Assembly (NCBI RefSeq): GCF_029223885.1
Contig: NZ_CP119409.1
Location: 2,320,001-2,384,000 of the forward strand
Reading direction: 5' to 3'
Length of the DNA stretch: 64,000 bases
Source: Pararhizobium gei
GTDB lineage: Bacteria; Pseudomonadota; Alphaproteobacteria; Rhizobiales; Rhizobiaceae
Shown in pieces: positions 18,947 to 30,171 of the stretch. A program made the position numbers and the translations under genes. The notes under the pieces were generated by a model. It did no database searches, was not told the origin of the DNA, and worked only from the letters and a program-made list of their open reading frames with translations. How positions within the stretch are numbered: the stretch's first letter is position 1; each line of letters starts with the position of its first letter.

Positions 18947-18961
18947 GTTCTTTCTTTGTTC
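18947..18961. promoter_or_regulatory. LexA (SOS) box, alphaproteobacterial type
   Basis: GTTC-TTTCTTT-GTTC, a perfect GTTC-N7-GTTC direct repeat, the known LexA site of alphaproteobacteria. Two more GTTC half-sites lie upstream at 18929 and 18939. It is in the ssb-uvrA divergent region, about 125 bases from each start codon. Confidence 0.85.
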
Positions 18962-19085
18962 TATTAAATCCTTATTATCTTGTCAACCGACTCGGAAAGC
19001 CGCCAGCTTTTGCGCCTTGTCCCTCGACATGGCCTGTGGCGTCCTTAAATAGGAGCTTTCCAATGCATGGACGAAGCTGGGCACG

Positions 19086-22004
<2,919 letters not shown>

Positions 22005-22024
22005 ATTGAATAAGGGGGAACGGC

Positions 22025-22828
22025 ATGACCAAATCAGGTACGATCCGATGTGGTATCGGCGGCTGGACCTTCGATCCGTGGGAAGGCACATTCTACCCGG
22101 AAAAGCTGCCGAAGAAGCGGCAGCTCGAATATGCCAGCAGCCAGTTGAAGGTCATTGAGGTCAACGGCACCTATTACAGCTCGCAGAAGCCGGAAACCTT
22201 TGCCAAATGGGCCTCCGAAGTGCCTGAGGATTTCGTCTTCTCGCTGAAGGCGAGCCGCTATGCCACGAACAAGAAGGTTCTGGCGGAAGCCGGCGAATCC
22301 ATCGCGAGATTCCTCGGGCAGGGATTGACGGAGCTCGGTTCGCACCTCGGGCCGATCCTCTGGCAGTTCATGCCGACCAAGAAATTCGACGCGGAGGATT
22401 TCGGCGCCTTTCTTGCGTTGCTTCCAAGGACGCAGGATGGGCTTCCGCTGCGGCACGTCGTCGAGGTGCGTCATCCGTCTTTCCGCGTTCCCGAATTCGC
22501 TCAGTTGCTGACAAAGAACGACGTGGCAGTGGTCTGCGCCGACCATGCGGACTATCCGATGTTTGCCGACGTGACCTCGGATTTCATCTATGCGCGTCTG
22601 CAGACGGGAAGCGACGAGGTTGCGACCTGCTATGACCAGACGCGGATGAATCTATGGGCCGACCGCCTGAAAATATGGGCGGCGGGTGGCGATGTCGTGG
22701 ATCTGGAAAAAGCTGATCCTTCTCTGGAGGTTGCGAAAAGGCCGCGTGACGTATTCGCCTTCTTCATTCACGAGGGCAAGGTCAACGCTCCGAACGGCGC
22801 CCGGACGCTGCAGAATCAACTCGCCTGA
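22025..22828 (+). CDS. DUF72 domain protein
   Basis: 267 residues of the DUF72 (YecE-like) family: N-terminal IRCGIGGWTFDPWEGTFYPEKLPKKRQLEYASSQLKVIEVNGTYY and the later FAKWASEVPEDFVFSLKASRYATNKK and VEVRHPSFRVPEF blocks form a TIM-barrel-like fold. No reaction is established for the family. It starts 20 bases after uvrA with an AAGGGGGAAC site, so it is probably cotranscribed with it. Its 3' end overlaps the convergent nnr gene by 13 bases. Confidence 0.9.
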   Translation: MTKSGTIRCGIGGWTFDPWEGTFYPEKLPKKRQLEYASSQLKVIEVNGTYYSSQKPETFAKWASEVPEDFVFSLKASRYATNKKVLAEAGESIARFLGQGLTELGSHLGPILWQFMPTKKFDAEDFGAFLALLPRTQDGLPLRHVVEVRHPSFRVPEFAQLLTKNDVAVVCADHADYPMFADVTSDFIYARLQTGSDEVATCYDQTRMNLWADRLKIWAAGGDVVDLEKADPSLEVAKRPRDVFAFFIHEGKVNAPNGARTLQNQLA

Positions 22829-24309
22829 TCAGCCCCGCCCAAGGGCTCGATAGCACCGGCGAGGTCTTCTGCCGTCATCCCCTCGCCGGCCTTCAAGGCG
22901 GCTCTGCCGTGACGCCAAACGGCCGCTGCCGCCGCCTCGAAGGACGGCATGCCCTGGGCCAGGTGCGCGCCGATCAGGCCAGCGAGTGTGTCACCTGACC
23001 CGGCTGTCGCAAGCCATGGCGGTGCATTGGTGTTGATTGTCGCGCGGCCATCAGGTGCGGCAATCACGGTGTCCGCGCCTTTGTATACGACGATTGCGTG
23101 GCTGCGTTGCGCGGCGGCGACAGCGCGATCAACTTTCGACAAGGTCTCGTTCTCGGCCAAATCCGGAAACAGTCGTGAAAATTCGCCTTCATGCGGTGTC
23201 AGCACCAGACGTACCTCTCCTTCGGAAAAGCGGTCGAACAGAGCGCCGGGATCGCCCTTGAAAGCGGTAATTCCATCGGCATCCAGCACCAGCTTTCTGT
23301 CTGCCATCACAGGGACATAGGCCTGTGCCCGCGCCAGATCGCCAAATCCGGGACCAAGAACGCAGGCTGTCACCCGGCGGTCGGAGAGGAAAGCGACGAG
23401 GTCTCGAATGCTGTCTATCTCCTTCAGCATGGCGGCGGTCAATTGTGCCGCATTGGCGGCGAGAGCGTCGCGCGGAGAAGCGACGGTCACCAGACCCGCA
23501 CCACCACGCAGGCCGGCGATAGCGGACAGCCGCGCTGCACCGGTCGAGAGCGCGCCACCAGAGAAAACGGCCAGATGCCCGCGCTTGAACTTGTGAGCCG
23601 CAGGGTCGAGCACGAAGGCGTGCGCCTGCCACAGATGCGGACCATTTTCGCAGAGTGATCCCGTGCCTGTCCGCAGAATTCTCTCGGGAATGCCGATATC
23701 GGCGACCTCCAGCGTTCCGCAAAGCATCCGTCCCGGCAGAAGAAGATGCCCCGGCTTGCGGGCCGCAAAGGTAATTGTGTGTTTGGCGCGGAAGCTTTCG
23801 CCAAGCACCTGCCCCGTGCGTCCATCGACACCGGAAGGGAGATCGATCGAAATCACGGGCAGATCGTTGTCCCGGACAATTTGCATGACGCGGGCGATAG
23901 TATCCGGGATTGTCTTGGAAAGCCCCGCTCCGAACAGTGCATCGATGATAACGTCATCTGCATCCGGATCATAACGCGAAAGCGCTGCTATATCGCCGCG
24001 GTAACCCTCGCGGGCTCGGCGCGCATCCCCCTTTATCGCGGCGGGATCGACGGCTGAGAAAACTGCGGTTACGGCACCGGTCTGCCGCAGGGCGGCAGCG
24101 GCAATATAGCCGTCTCCGCCGTTGTTTCCCGGACCGCAGAACACAGCGAACCGTTTGGCTTGCGGATAGAGCCTGAGGGCGGTTGCGGATACAGCGGTGC
24201 CGGCGGAACGCATCAGCCCGAAACTGTCGATACCGGAGGCGGCCGCCGCGGCATCGATGCTCGACATTTCAAAAGGTGTCACGATCAGATCGGCGTTCGT
24301 CTGGAGCAT
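22816..24309 (-). CDS. nnr: Bifunctional NAD(P)H-hydrate epimerase / dehydratase
   Basis: 497 residues with two domains. The first (to about 215) is the YjeF-N epimerase (FCGPGNNGGDGYIAAAAL, IDLPSGVDGRTG). The second is the ADP-dependent dehydratase of ribokinase-like fold (LGPGFGD, LVLTPHEGEFSRLFP, YKGADTVIAAPDG, ATAGSGDTLAGLIGAHLAQGM). Together they repair damaged NADH and NADPH hydrates. It is divergent from glnB and separated from it by 333 bases of regulatory DNA. Confidence 0.95.
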   Translation of the reverse strand: MLQTNADLIVTPFEMSSIDAAAAASGIDSFGLMRSAGTAVSATALRLYPQAKRFAVFCGPGNNGGDGYIAAAALRQTGAVTAVFSAVDPAAIKGDARRAREGYRGDIAALSRYDPDADDVIIDALFGAGLSKTIPDTIARVMQIVRDNDLPVISIDLPSGVDGRTGQVLGESFRAKHTITFAARKPGHLLLPGRMLCGTLEVADIGIPERILRTGTGSLCENGPHLWQAHAFVLDPAAHKFKRGHLAVFSGGALSTGAARLSAIAGLRGGAGLVTVASPRDALAANAAQLTAAMLKEIDSIRDLVAFLSDRRVTACVLGPGFGDLARAQAYVPVMADRKLVLDADGITAFKGDPGALFDRFSEGEVRLVLTPHEGEFSRLFPDLAENETLSKVDRAVAAAQRSHAIVVYKGADTVIAAPDGRATINTNAPPWLATAGSGDTLAGLIGAHLAQGMPSFEAAAAAVWRHGRAALKAGEGMTAEDLAGAIEPLGGADQAS

Positions 24310-24364
24310 GCATCAAGATGGCAATCGGCGATCATGACTGCAAGGCCAAATAGCAGTCGAAATT

Positions 24365-24381
24365 TGCACTTAAATTATGCA
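24365..24381. promoter_or_regulatory. Candidate NtrC-binding site upstream of glnB
   Basis: TGCACTTAAATTATGCA, an imperfect match to the NtrC enhancer (TGCAC...GTGCA). It is about 190 bases upstream of the sigma-54 promoter, a distance normal for enhancer sites. Confidence 0.45.
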
Positions 24382-24567
24382 AATGCATAGATTTAAGACC
24401 TTTTTTTCGACTCGTGCGAATTCAGTGACCCTCGACGAGCCGTGCTCCACAGAAAAAGGTAGAAAATCGCAAAAAACCGTCAAGAGGCGCTGCTAATTCT
24501 CAGGAAAAGGCTATTATCGCGTTCGGCGGAGGAGTTTTCGTCGGAAACCATGCCGAATTTCAATATT

Positions 24568-24583
24568 TGGCATATAAAATGCA
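24568..24583 (+). promoter_or_regulatory. Predicted sigma-54 (RpoN) promoter of glnBA
   Basis: TGGCATATAAAATGCA, with GG and GC separated by exactly ten bases, as sigma-54 requires. It lies 60 bases before the glnB start. Together with the upstream NtrC-like site it predicts nitrogen-limited induction. The rest of the 333-base gap (24310-24642) shows no further gene. Confidence 0.7.
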
Positions 24584-24588
24584 TGTAG

Positions 24589-24981
<393 letters not shown>

Positions 24982-25039
24982 TTCGTCCGGCTTCAGAAAG
25001 CCCGGACACCCTCGTCATCTCAAGGAGGACTTTCGAAAA

Positions 25040-26449
25040 ATGACGACTGCAAATGACATCCTCAAGCAGATCAAGGACAACGACGTCAAGTTCGTGGATT
25101 TGCGCTTCACCGATCCAAAGGGCAAGCTGCAGCACGTAACCATGGACATTTCCTGCGTTGACGAGGACATGTTCGCTGACGGCGTCATGTTCGACGGTTC
25201 ATCGATCGGCGGCTGGAAGGCCATCAACGAATCCGACATGGTTCTGATGCCCGATCCGGCAACGGTTCACATGGACCCGTTCTTCGCCCAGTCGACCATG
25301 GTCATCGTCTGCGACATTCTGGATCCGGTTTCCGGCGAAGCCTATAACCGCGACCCGCGCGGCATTGCCAAGAAGGCGGAAGCCTATCTCAAGGCATCCG
25401 GCATCGGCGATACCGTCTTCGTTGGACCTGAGCCAGAGTTCTTCGTCTTCGACGACGTGAAGTACAAGGCCGATCCCTACAACACGGGCTTCAAGCTCGA
25501 CTCCTCCGAGCTGCCATCGAACGACGATACGGATTACGAAACCGGCAATCTCGGTCACCGTCCGCGCGTCAAGGGCGGCTATTTCCCGGTTCCGCCGATC
25601 GACAGCTGCCAGGACATGCGTTCTGAAATGCTGACCGTGTTGACCGAAATGGGCGTCACGGTTGAAAAGCAGCACCATGAGGTCGCGGCTGCCCAGCACG
25701 AACTCGGCGTCAAGTTTGACACGCTGGTGCGCAACGCCGACAAGATCCAGATCTACAAATATGTCGTGCACCAGGTCGCCAATGCCTATGGCAAGACGGC
25801 AACTTTCATGCCGAAGCCGATCTTTGGCGATAACGGCTCGGGCATGCACGTGCATCAGTCGATCTGGAAGGATGGCAAGCCGACCTTCGCCGGCGACGAA
25901 TATGCCGGTCTGTCGGAATCCTGCCTGTTTTATATTGGCGGCATCATCAGGCATGCCAAGGCGATCAACGCCTTCACCAACCCGACGACGAATTCCTACA
26001 AGCGTCTGGTTCCAGGGTATGAAGCGCCGGTACTGCTCGCCTATTCGGCACGCAACCGCTCGGCCTCCTGCCGCATTCCCTTCGGCACAGGTCCGAAATC
26101 GAAGCGTGTCGAAGTCCGTTTCCCGGACCCGCTGGCAAACCCGTACCTCGCCTTCGCCGCGATGCTGATGGCCGGCCTCGACGGCATCAAGAACAAGATT
26201 CATCCCGGCAAGGCCATGGACAAGGATCTTTACGACCTGCCGCCCAAGGAACTGAAGAAGATTCCGACGGTCTGCGGCTCATTGCGGGAAGCACTGGAGA
26301 GCCTTGACAGGGACCGCAAGTTCCTGACAGCCGGCGGCGTTTTCGACGACGACCAGATCGATGCTTACATCGAACTGAAAATGGTCGAAGTGATGCGCTA
26401 CGAGATGACGCCGCACCCGGTCGAGTTCGACATGTATTACTCGGCATAG
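25040..26449 (+). CDS. glnA: Glutamine synthetase, type I
   Basis: 469 residues from the ATG at 25040, with AAGGAGGA upstream; the frame is open further up but that would overlap glnB. It makes glutamine from glutamate, ammonia and ATP. Visible family blocks are [31 protein letters not shown], the ATP-binding [21 protein letters not shown] split as [12 protein letters not shown], and the adenylylation Tyr398 in [10 protein letters not shown]. The adenylylation site with the adjacent PII gene shows standard nitrogen control. A strong terminator follows. Confidence 0.98.
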   Translation: MTTANDILKQIKDNDVKFVDLRFTDPKGKLQHVTMDISCVDEDMFADGVMFDGSSIGGWKAINESDMVLMPDPATVHMDPFFAQSTMVIVCDILDPVSGEAYNRDPRGIAKKAEAYLKASGIGDTVFVGPEPEFFVFDDVKYKADPYNTGFKLDSSELPSNDDTDYETGNLGHRPRVKGGYFPVPPIDSCQDMRSEMLTVLTEMGVTVEKQHHEVAAAQHELGVKFDTLVRNADKIQIYKYVVHQVANAYGKTATFMPKPIFGDNGSGMHVHQSIWKDGKPTFAGDEYAGLSESCLFYIGGIIRHAKAINAFTNPTTNSYKRLVPGYEAPVLLAYSARNRSASCRIPFGTGPKSKRVEVRFPDPLANPYLAFAAMLMAGLDGIKNKIHPGKAMDKDLYDLPPKELKKIPTVCGSLREALESLDRDRKFLTAGGVFDDDQIDAYIELKMVEVMRYEMTPHPVEFDMYYSA

Positions 26450-27585
26450 ACATCAAACAGAACGTATCTGTCATCACTCGCATAGTAAAAAGCCGGCGTC
26501 TGGCACGCCGGCTTTTTCGTTGTCATGGCTGATGTGGACTGGCGGCCTAGTTCTTCTTCAGCCGCTGCTTCAGGAGATTGAGATATTCCTCGTTTCCATC
26601 CTGCCTGCTGGCCTGTGGCCGACGCGGGCGCCTTGCAGGCTGGCTTGTAGTCGAGCGCCATGCCGGCCTTGACGCAGACACCGACCTGCCAGCCCGGCGG
26701 TAATGCCGTCAGATCGACATCCTTCCATTTCGGATGTCCGGATTGCTGCAGCTTGTCCAGATTATTGAGAATGAGATTCGAGAAATCCGACACGGCCTTG
26801 CAGCTTTCCCGCTGATAGGCGTTGCGTTTGACGTCGTAGTCATAGGTCATCATGACGGCCTTCACGGCGATCAGGTCGACCGGTTGCGTCTGGAAATCAT
26901 ATATGCCGGCATCGATCCGGGATGCCGTATAGGTGGCAAGCAGCGGCGCATCGGCGATCGGCAGGAGATGAAAGCGGGCGCCGTCGATTTTGTTGTCCTT
27001 GAAGAGGGAAGCAGGTGCTCCCGCAACATAGAAGAAGGCATCGATCTCGCCGGCAAGCAGTTTGGGCAGCGCCGCATCCGGATTGAGCGGTACGCGCGCG
27101 CCGGTCTTCACCTGAAGGATATCCAGAATGAGCGACGATGTGAGAAAGGTGCCGCTGTCCTTGACGCCGACGGCCACCGTCTTGCCTTCAAGGCCCTTCA
27201 TGTCCTTGATGTCGGAACGCGCGAGGACATGAACCTCCTCGTTGTAGAGCGGAAACATGATCTTGACGCCGCGCACGGCCTGCTGCACCTCTGGATCGTT
27301 GGCCTCGAAGGTCTTCAGATATTCGAGTACGTCGCTCTGAACGATGCCGAACTGGGTGTTACGGCGGTTGCGAACGCCGACGAAGTTCTCGAGCGACCCC
27401 GCCGAGGGCTGGACAGTGAGGCTTATGCCGCAGGCTTTGCCCAGGTCAGCGACGTTGCGCCCGATCTGGATATAGGTGCCCTGCGGTCCGCCGGTCATGA
27501 TGTTTCTCTCGAACTCGGCCGCAGCGGCCGGCTGAGATGCGAGTATAATTGTCAGGAATGCGGCAATCCGGGCCAATCCAGCCAT
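26437..27585 (-). CDS. TAXI-family TRAP solute-binding protein, frameshifted at 3' end
   Basis: 382 residues as the open frame runs, with a signal peptide to about residue 22. The TAXI pattern is clear: [78 protein letters not shown]. The last part is unreliable: after about residue 328 the frame runs through the glnA terminator and overlaps glnA. A +1 frame in the same place encodes [16 protein letters not shown] and stops at 26547, which looks like the original end, so a 1-base indel is likely. No TRAP membrane subunit gene is present. A coiled-coil membrane-protein gene precedes it by 24 bases. Confidence 0.75.
   Translation of the reverse strand: MAGLARIAAFLTIILASQPAAAAEFERNIMTGGPQGTYIQIGRNVADLGKACGISLTVQPSAGSLENFVGVRNRRNTQFGIVQSDVLEYLKTFEANDPEVQQAVRGVKIMFPLYNEEVHVLARSDIKDMKGLEGKTVAVGVKDSGTFLTSSLILDILQVKTGARVPLNPDAALPKLLAGEIDAFFYVAGAPASLFKDNKIDGARFHLLPIADAPLLATYTASRIDAGIYDFQTQPVDLIAVKAVMMTYDYDVKRNAYQRESCKAVSDFSNLILNNLDKLQQSGHPKWKDVDLTALPPGWQVGVCVKAGMALDYKPACKAPASATGQQAGWKRGISQSPEAAAEEELGRQSTSAMTTKKPACQTPAFYYASDDRYVLFDVYAE
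26487..26516. terminator. Terminator after glnA
   Basis: Twelve-base arms AAAAGCCGGCGT and ACGCCGGCTTTT with a six-base loop, followed by T on the plus strand; it also serves the minus strand. Confidence 0.85.
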
Positions 27586-27609
27586 CTTCTTCTCCCCAGG
27601 ATCGCCTCT

Positions 27610-28668
27610 TCAGCAATCGCTTTTGAAATCGCGCATGAGATTGCGCATCAGCACGAGCGGCACCTTGTCGAACACGGTTTCCAGCGCGTCGGTCACGCAC
27701 GCACCGGCGACGAGTTCATCCTTCAGGCGTTCCGTGCTCGCCTCGTCCAGCAAACCGAGGCCGCGTGTTCCACTGACGATTGTCTCGACGAGCGCGCTGT
27801 CGCGTGGCTTCACCGCGGCATTGGAGGTTTCTACGGTGTTCTGCGGTACTTTGGCCTTCGCCTCGCCGCTGGTTTCGCCGTCTACCGGATCGGCCGACGC
27901 CGGTCGTCGGGCAAGCTCTTTTTCGAGCGCAGCCGTTTTTCGGCGCTCCTCCGACAGGCTTCGTTCAAGAGCCTGGATCTGGGAATCACGGGCGAGATCG
28001 AGGGCCGATTTGAAGGTCGGCGGCTTTTTTTCCTGCTCCGCGGTGCGGGACTCCAGCGCCTTTCGCGCGGAAACCGTATCCGCTTGTGCACGCTCGAGGG
28101 CGGAGCGGAGGCTGGCGGCTTCGGTCGTGAGCTTCGATGCCTGTGCGGCCAGTTGCTCCATCGCCCTGGTGCGGTCCGAAGCCTGCTGGACGGCGTCTGC
28201 ACTTTCCTTCTTCGCCGTCGAAAGCTGCTGGCTCAGCCCGTCGATCGTCTCTCTGAAACCGGTGGCGGCCGATTCTGCTGCTTTTTGTTCCACAGCAAGG
28301 CGCTTTTCGAGCACGGAAATATCGGCGTCGCGCTTGTCGAGAAGCCGGTTGAGCTTCGGTATCTCGTTTAACGTGAGGTTGGCATAGTCCTTTTCGAGTT
28401 CACCCGCCCAGTTTCCGGAATTCTTGCGGAAGCTTTCAAGATCTCCAACCGCTTTTTCCCGTTCGGCCGTCACGCGAGCCAGTTCCGCAGACAAGGCCTG
28501 GGTGCGCGACCCAAGTGCCGATATTTCAGTCTGCAGACTTTGACGAATATACCAGAAGTAACCGCCGGAGCCGATCAAAGCGAGGCACAGAAAGGCAGGA
28601 AGCACGATGCCAAATCCGCTTGAACCGCCTCGCGTCACCTGATTGTTCCGACCCCATTGGTTCGTCAT
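27610..28668 (-). CDS. Membrane-anchored coiled-coil protein
   Basis: 352 residues. One membrane helix (about residues 20-40) is followed by a long heptad-rich region (about 41-260, AELARVTAEREKAVGDLESF, ASLRSALERAQADTVSARK). A short Pro/Thr-rich linker follows, then a distinct C-terminal part of about 60 residues with two Cys (ELVAGACVTDALETVF and DFKSDC). No known family is recognised. The gene lies directly upstream of the TAXI gene with 24 bases between, so the two probably form one unit. It may act as a periplasmic scaffold, but that is a guess. Confidence 0.65.
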   Translation of the reverse strand: MTNQWGRNNQVTRGGSSGFGIVLPAFLCLALIGSGGYFWYIRQSLQTEISALGSRTQALSAELARVTAEREKAVGDLESFRKNSGNWAGELEKDYANLTLNEIPKLNRLLDKRDADISVLEKRLAVEQKAAESAATGFRETIDGLSQQLSTAKKESADAVQQASDRTRAMEQLAAQASKLTTEAASLRSALERAQADTVSARKALESRTAEQEKKPPTFKSALDLARDSQIQALERSLSEERRKTAALEKELARRPASADPVDGETSGEAKAKVPQNTVETSNAAVKPRDSALVETIVSGTRGLGLLDEASTERLKDELVAGACVTDALETVFDKVPLVLMRNLMRDFKSDC

Positions 28669-28786
28669 GGCTCAATTGTCCAAAAGATTACCTGTTCCAA
28701 TGAGGTACGATGATTTCACGGACGTGGCAAGCAAGGGCGGCGTGTCGTTCCAAGCGATCGTGGTACGGCTTGGCACGATCCTTGCT

Positions 28787-28815
28787 CTTGATGTTTGGCC
28801 GGTAGTACCCACATA
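28787..28815 (+). promoter_or_regulatory. Possible heat-shock (sigma-32) promoter of hspQ
   Basis: CTTGAT (28787-28792) and CACATA (28810-28815) separated by 17 bases, 22 bases before the hspQ start. The -35 fits the rhizobial RpoH pattern; the -10 is only a partial match. Confidence 0.3.
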
Positions 28816-28836
28816 ATCAGGCGAAAGGAACCTAGC

Positions 28837-29169
28837 ATGATCAAACAGAGAGACGCTAAATTTCAGATTGGTCAGGTCGTTCGCCATCGCGTGTTTCCAT
28901 TCCGCGGCGTCATTTTCGATGTCGATCCGGAATATGCAAACACCGAGGAATGGTGGGCCGCTATCCCTGCTGACGTTCGCCCGAGCAAGGACCAGCCATT
29001 CTATCATCTGCTTGCCGAAAATGAGGATACTGAATATGTCGCCTATGTTTCGGAGCAGAACCTGGTCACGGACGAAAGCGGCCAGCCGGTTCGGCACTCG
29101 CAGGTGAACGCCTTCTTCGACCCTAAGGACACCGGATTGTACAAGCCCAAAGCTGTTGTTCAGCACTGA
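28837..29169 (+). CDS. hspQ: Heat-shock protein HspQ (YccV-like)
   Basis: 110 residues from the ATG at 28837, preceded by GAAAGGAACC. The family core is present: FQIGQVVRHRVFPFRGVIFDVDPEYANTEEWW, split here as two strands, then PFYHLLAENEDTEYVAYVSEQNLVTDESGQPV. In E. coli HspQ binds hemimethylated DNA near oriC and stimulates Lon protease. The gene is alone, divergent from the coiled-coil gene and convergent with ialB, with a terminator between. Confidence 0.92.
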   Translation: MIKQRDAKFQIGQVVRHRVFPFRGVIFDVDPEYANTEEWWAAIPADVRPSKDQPFYHLLAENEDTEYVAYVSEQNLVTDESGQPVRHSQVNAFFDPKDTGLYKPKAVVQH

Positions 29170-29207
29170 CGGCGATGTACGCAGGTTAAAACCGTAGAGG
29201 AACGCAA

Positions 29208-29235
29208 AAAGCCCGGGTTTTCATGCCCGGGCTTT
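29208..29235. terminator. Bidirectional terminator between hspQ and ialB
   Basis: Ten-base arms AAAGCCCGGG and CCCGGGCTTT around an eight-base loop. Confidence 0.85.
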
Positions 29236-29258
29236 GTTATTATGGGTTGGTCTCGCGA

Positions 29259-29891
29259 TCAGTTCTGTTTTGCAGCCTTCTGAGCTTCTTCAAGCTTCTT
29301 GCGGGCATCTTCCGCCTTCTTCTGCATTTCTTCCTGCAGCAGACGCTGGCGCTCTTCGAGTTTGGACTGCTCGATCGGCTCTCCATCGAAGACGCCGGTA
29401 AAGCCGGACAGCGAAATCTTGATCGGGTTCGGCGCGCGCTGGAAGTTGACGGATGTAAAGATTACCTCACCGCCCTTTTTCAGGCTGGCCAGAACGCCGT
29501 CGCTGAGGGGTACTTCGGCAATGCATTTGTCAGGCATGCAGATGGCGTAGTCCAGCCTTGATGGCTTGCCGCCGTCGATCTGCATCTGGATACCCGGCGG
29601 AATGAGACGCGCGGCTGGAACGGAAACCTGCAGCGCCTTGCGGTTGACCTTGCCCTGCACATTGATGAGACCAACAGCCGTGATCAGCTGTCCGTTGCCG
29701 GCGGTCAGCAAATTCTGAACGATGCAGACGTCATTGTCTTCCTGCTTGGTGCAGATCTTGAACCAGCCCTGCGGAGGACGTCCGCCAGGTGCCTGCTGCG
29801 CCAGGGCGGCAACCGGCATCGCAGCAACGGCAACTGCGCCGGCAATCGCCGACAGAGTGGCTTTTTTGGTGAAATGCGACTTGAAGATCAT
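29259..29891 (-). CDS. Invasion-associated locus B (IalB) family protein
   Basis: 210 residues from the ATG at 29891; the frame is open upstream but the signal peptide starts here (MIFKSHFTKKATLSAIAGAV, cleavage after ALAQ). The IalB pattern is visible: WFKICTKQ, a paired Cys (CIVQNLL, ICMPDKCIAEVPL) and VNFQRAPNPIKISLSGFTGVFDG. The C-terminus adds a Lys/Glu-rich coiled-coil tail of about 35 residues. IalB aids erythrocyte entry in Bartonella; in free-living rhizobia the role is unknown. Confidence 0.85.
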   Translation of the reverse strand: MIFKSHFTKKATLSAIAGAVAVAAMPVAALAQQAPGGRPPQGWFKICTKQEDNDVCIVQNLLTAGNGQLITAVGLINVQGKVNRKALQVSVPAARLIPPGIQMQIDGGKPSRLDYAICMPDKCIAEVPLSDGVLASLKKGGEVIFTSVNFQRAPNPIKISLSGFTGVFDGEPIEQSKLEERQRLLQEEMQKKAEDARKKLEEAQKAAKQN

Positions 29892-30171
29892 AACCTTATC
29901 CGTCTCCTGAATTCCGGTGCCTGAGCGAATACGGGTCGCTCGTCCTTTATGGTCAGTTGCCCGCTCTCCTGTTTGGCAAATAAGGCAATTGCATGACCCC
30001 CGTCTGTGCAGCACCTGTTACAGCGCGCAGCCGCGGATATCCAGTCTCCTGCTGATTTTTTTCAACGCACAAGCGGGTGCGACGATTTTATAGAAGTATC
30101 TTCCAGTTGGAAAAGCCCGTCAACGTGCTAGTTTGCCGTGATTCACTTCGATATGGCATGAGGAGGCGGGT

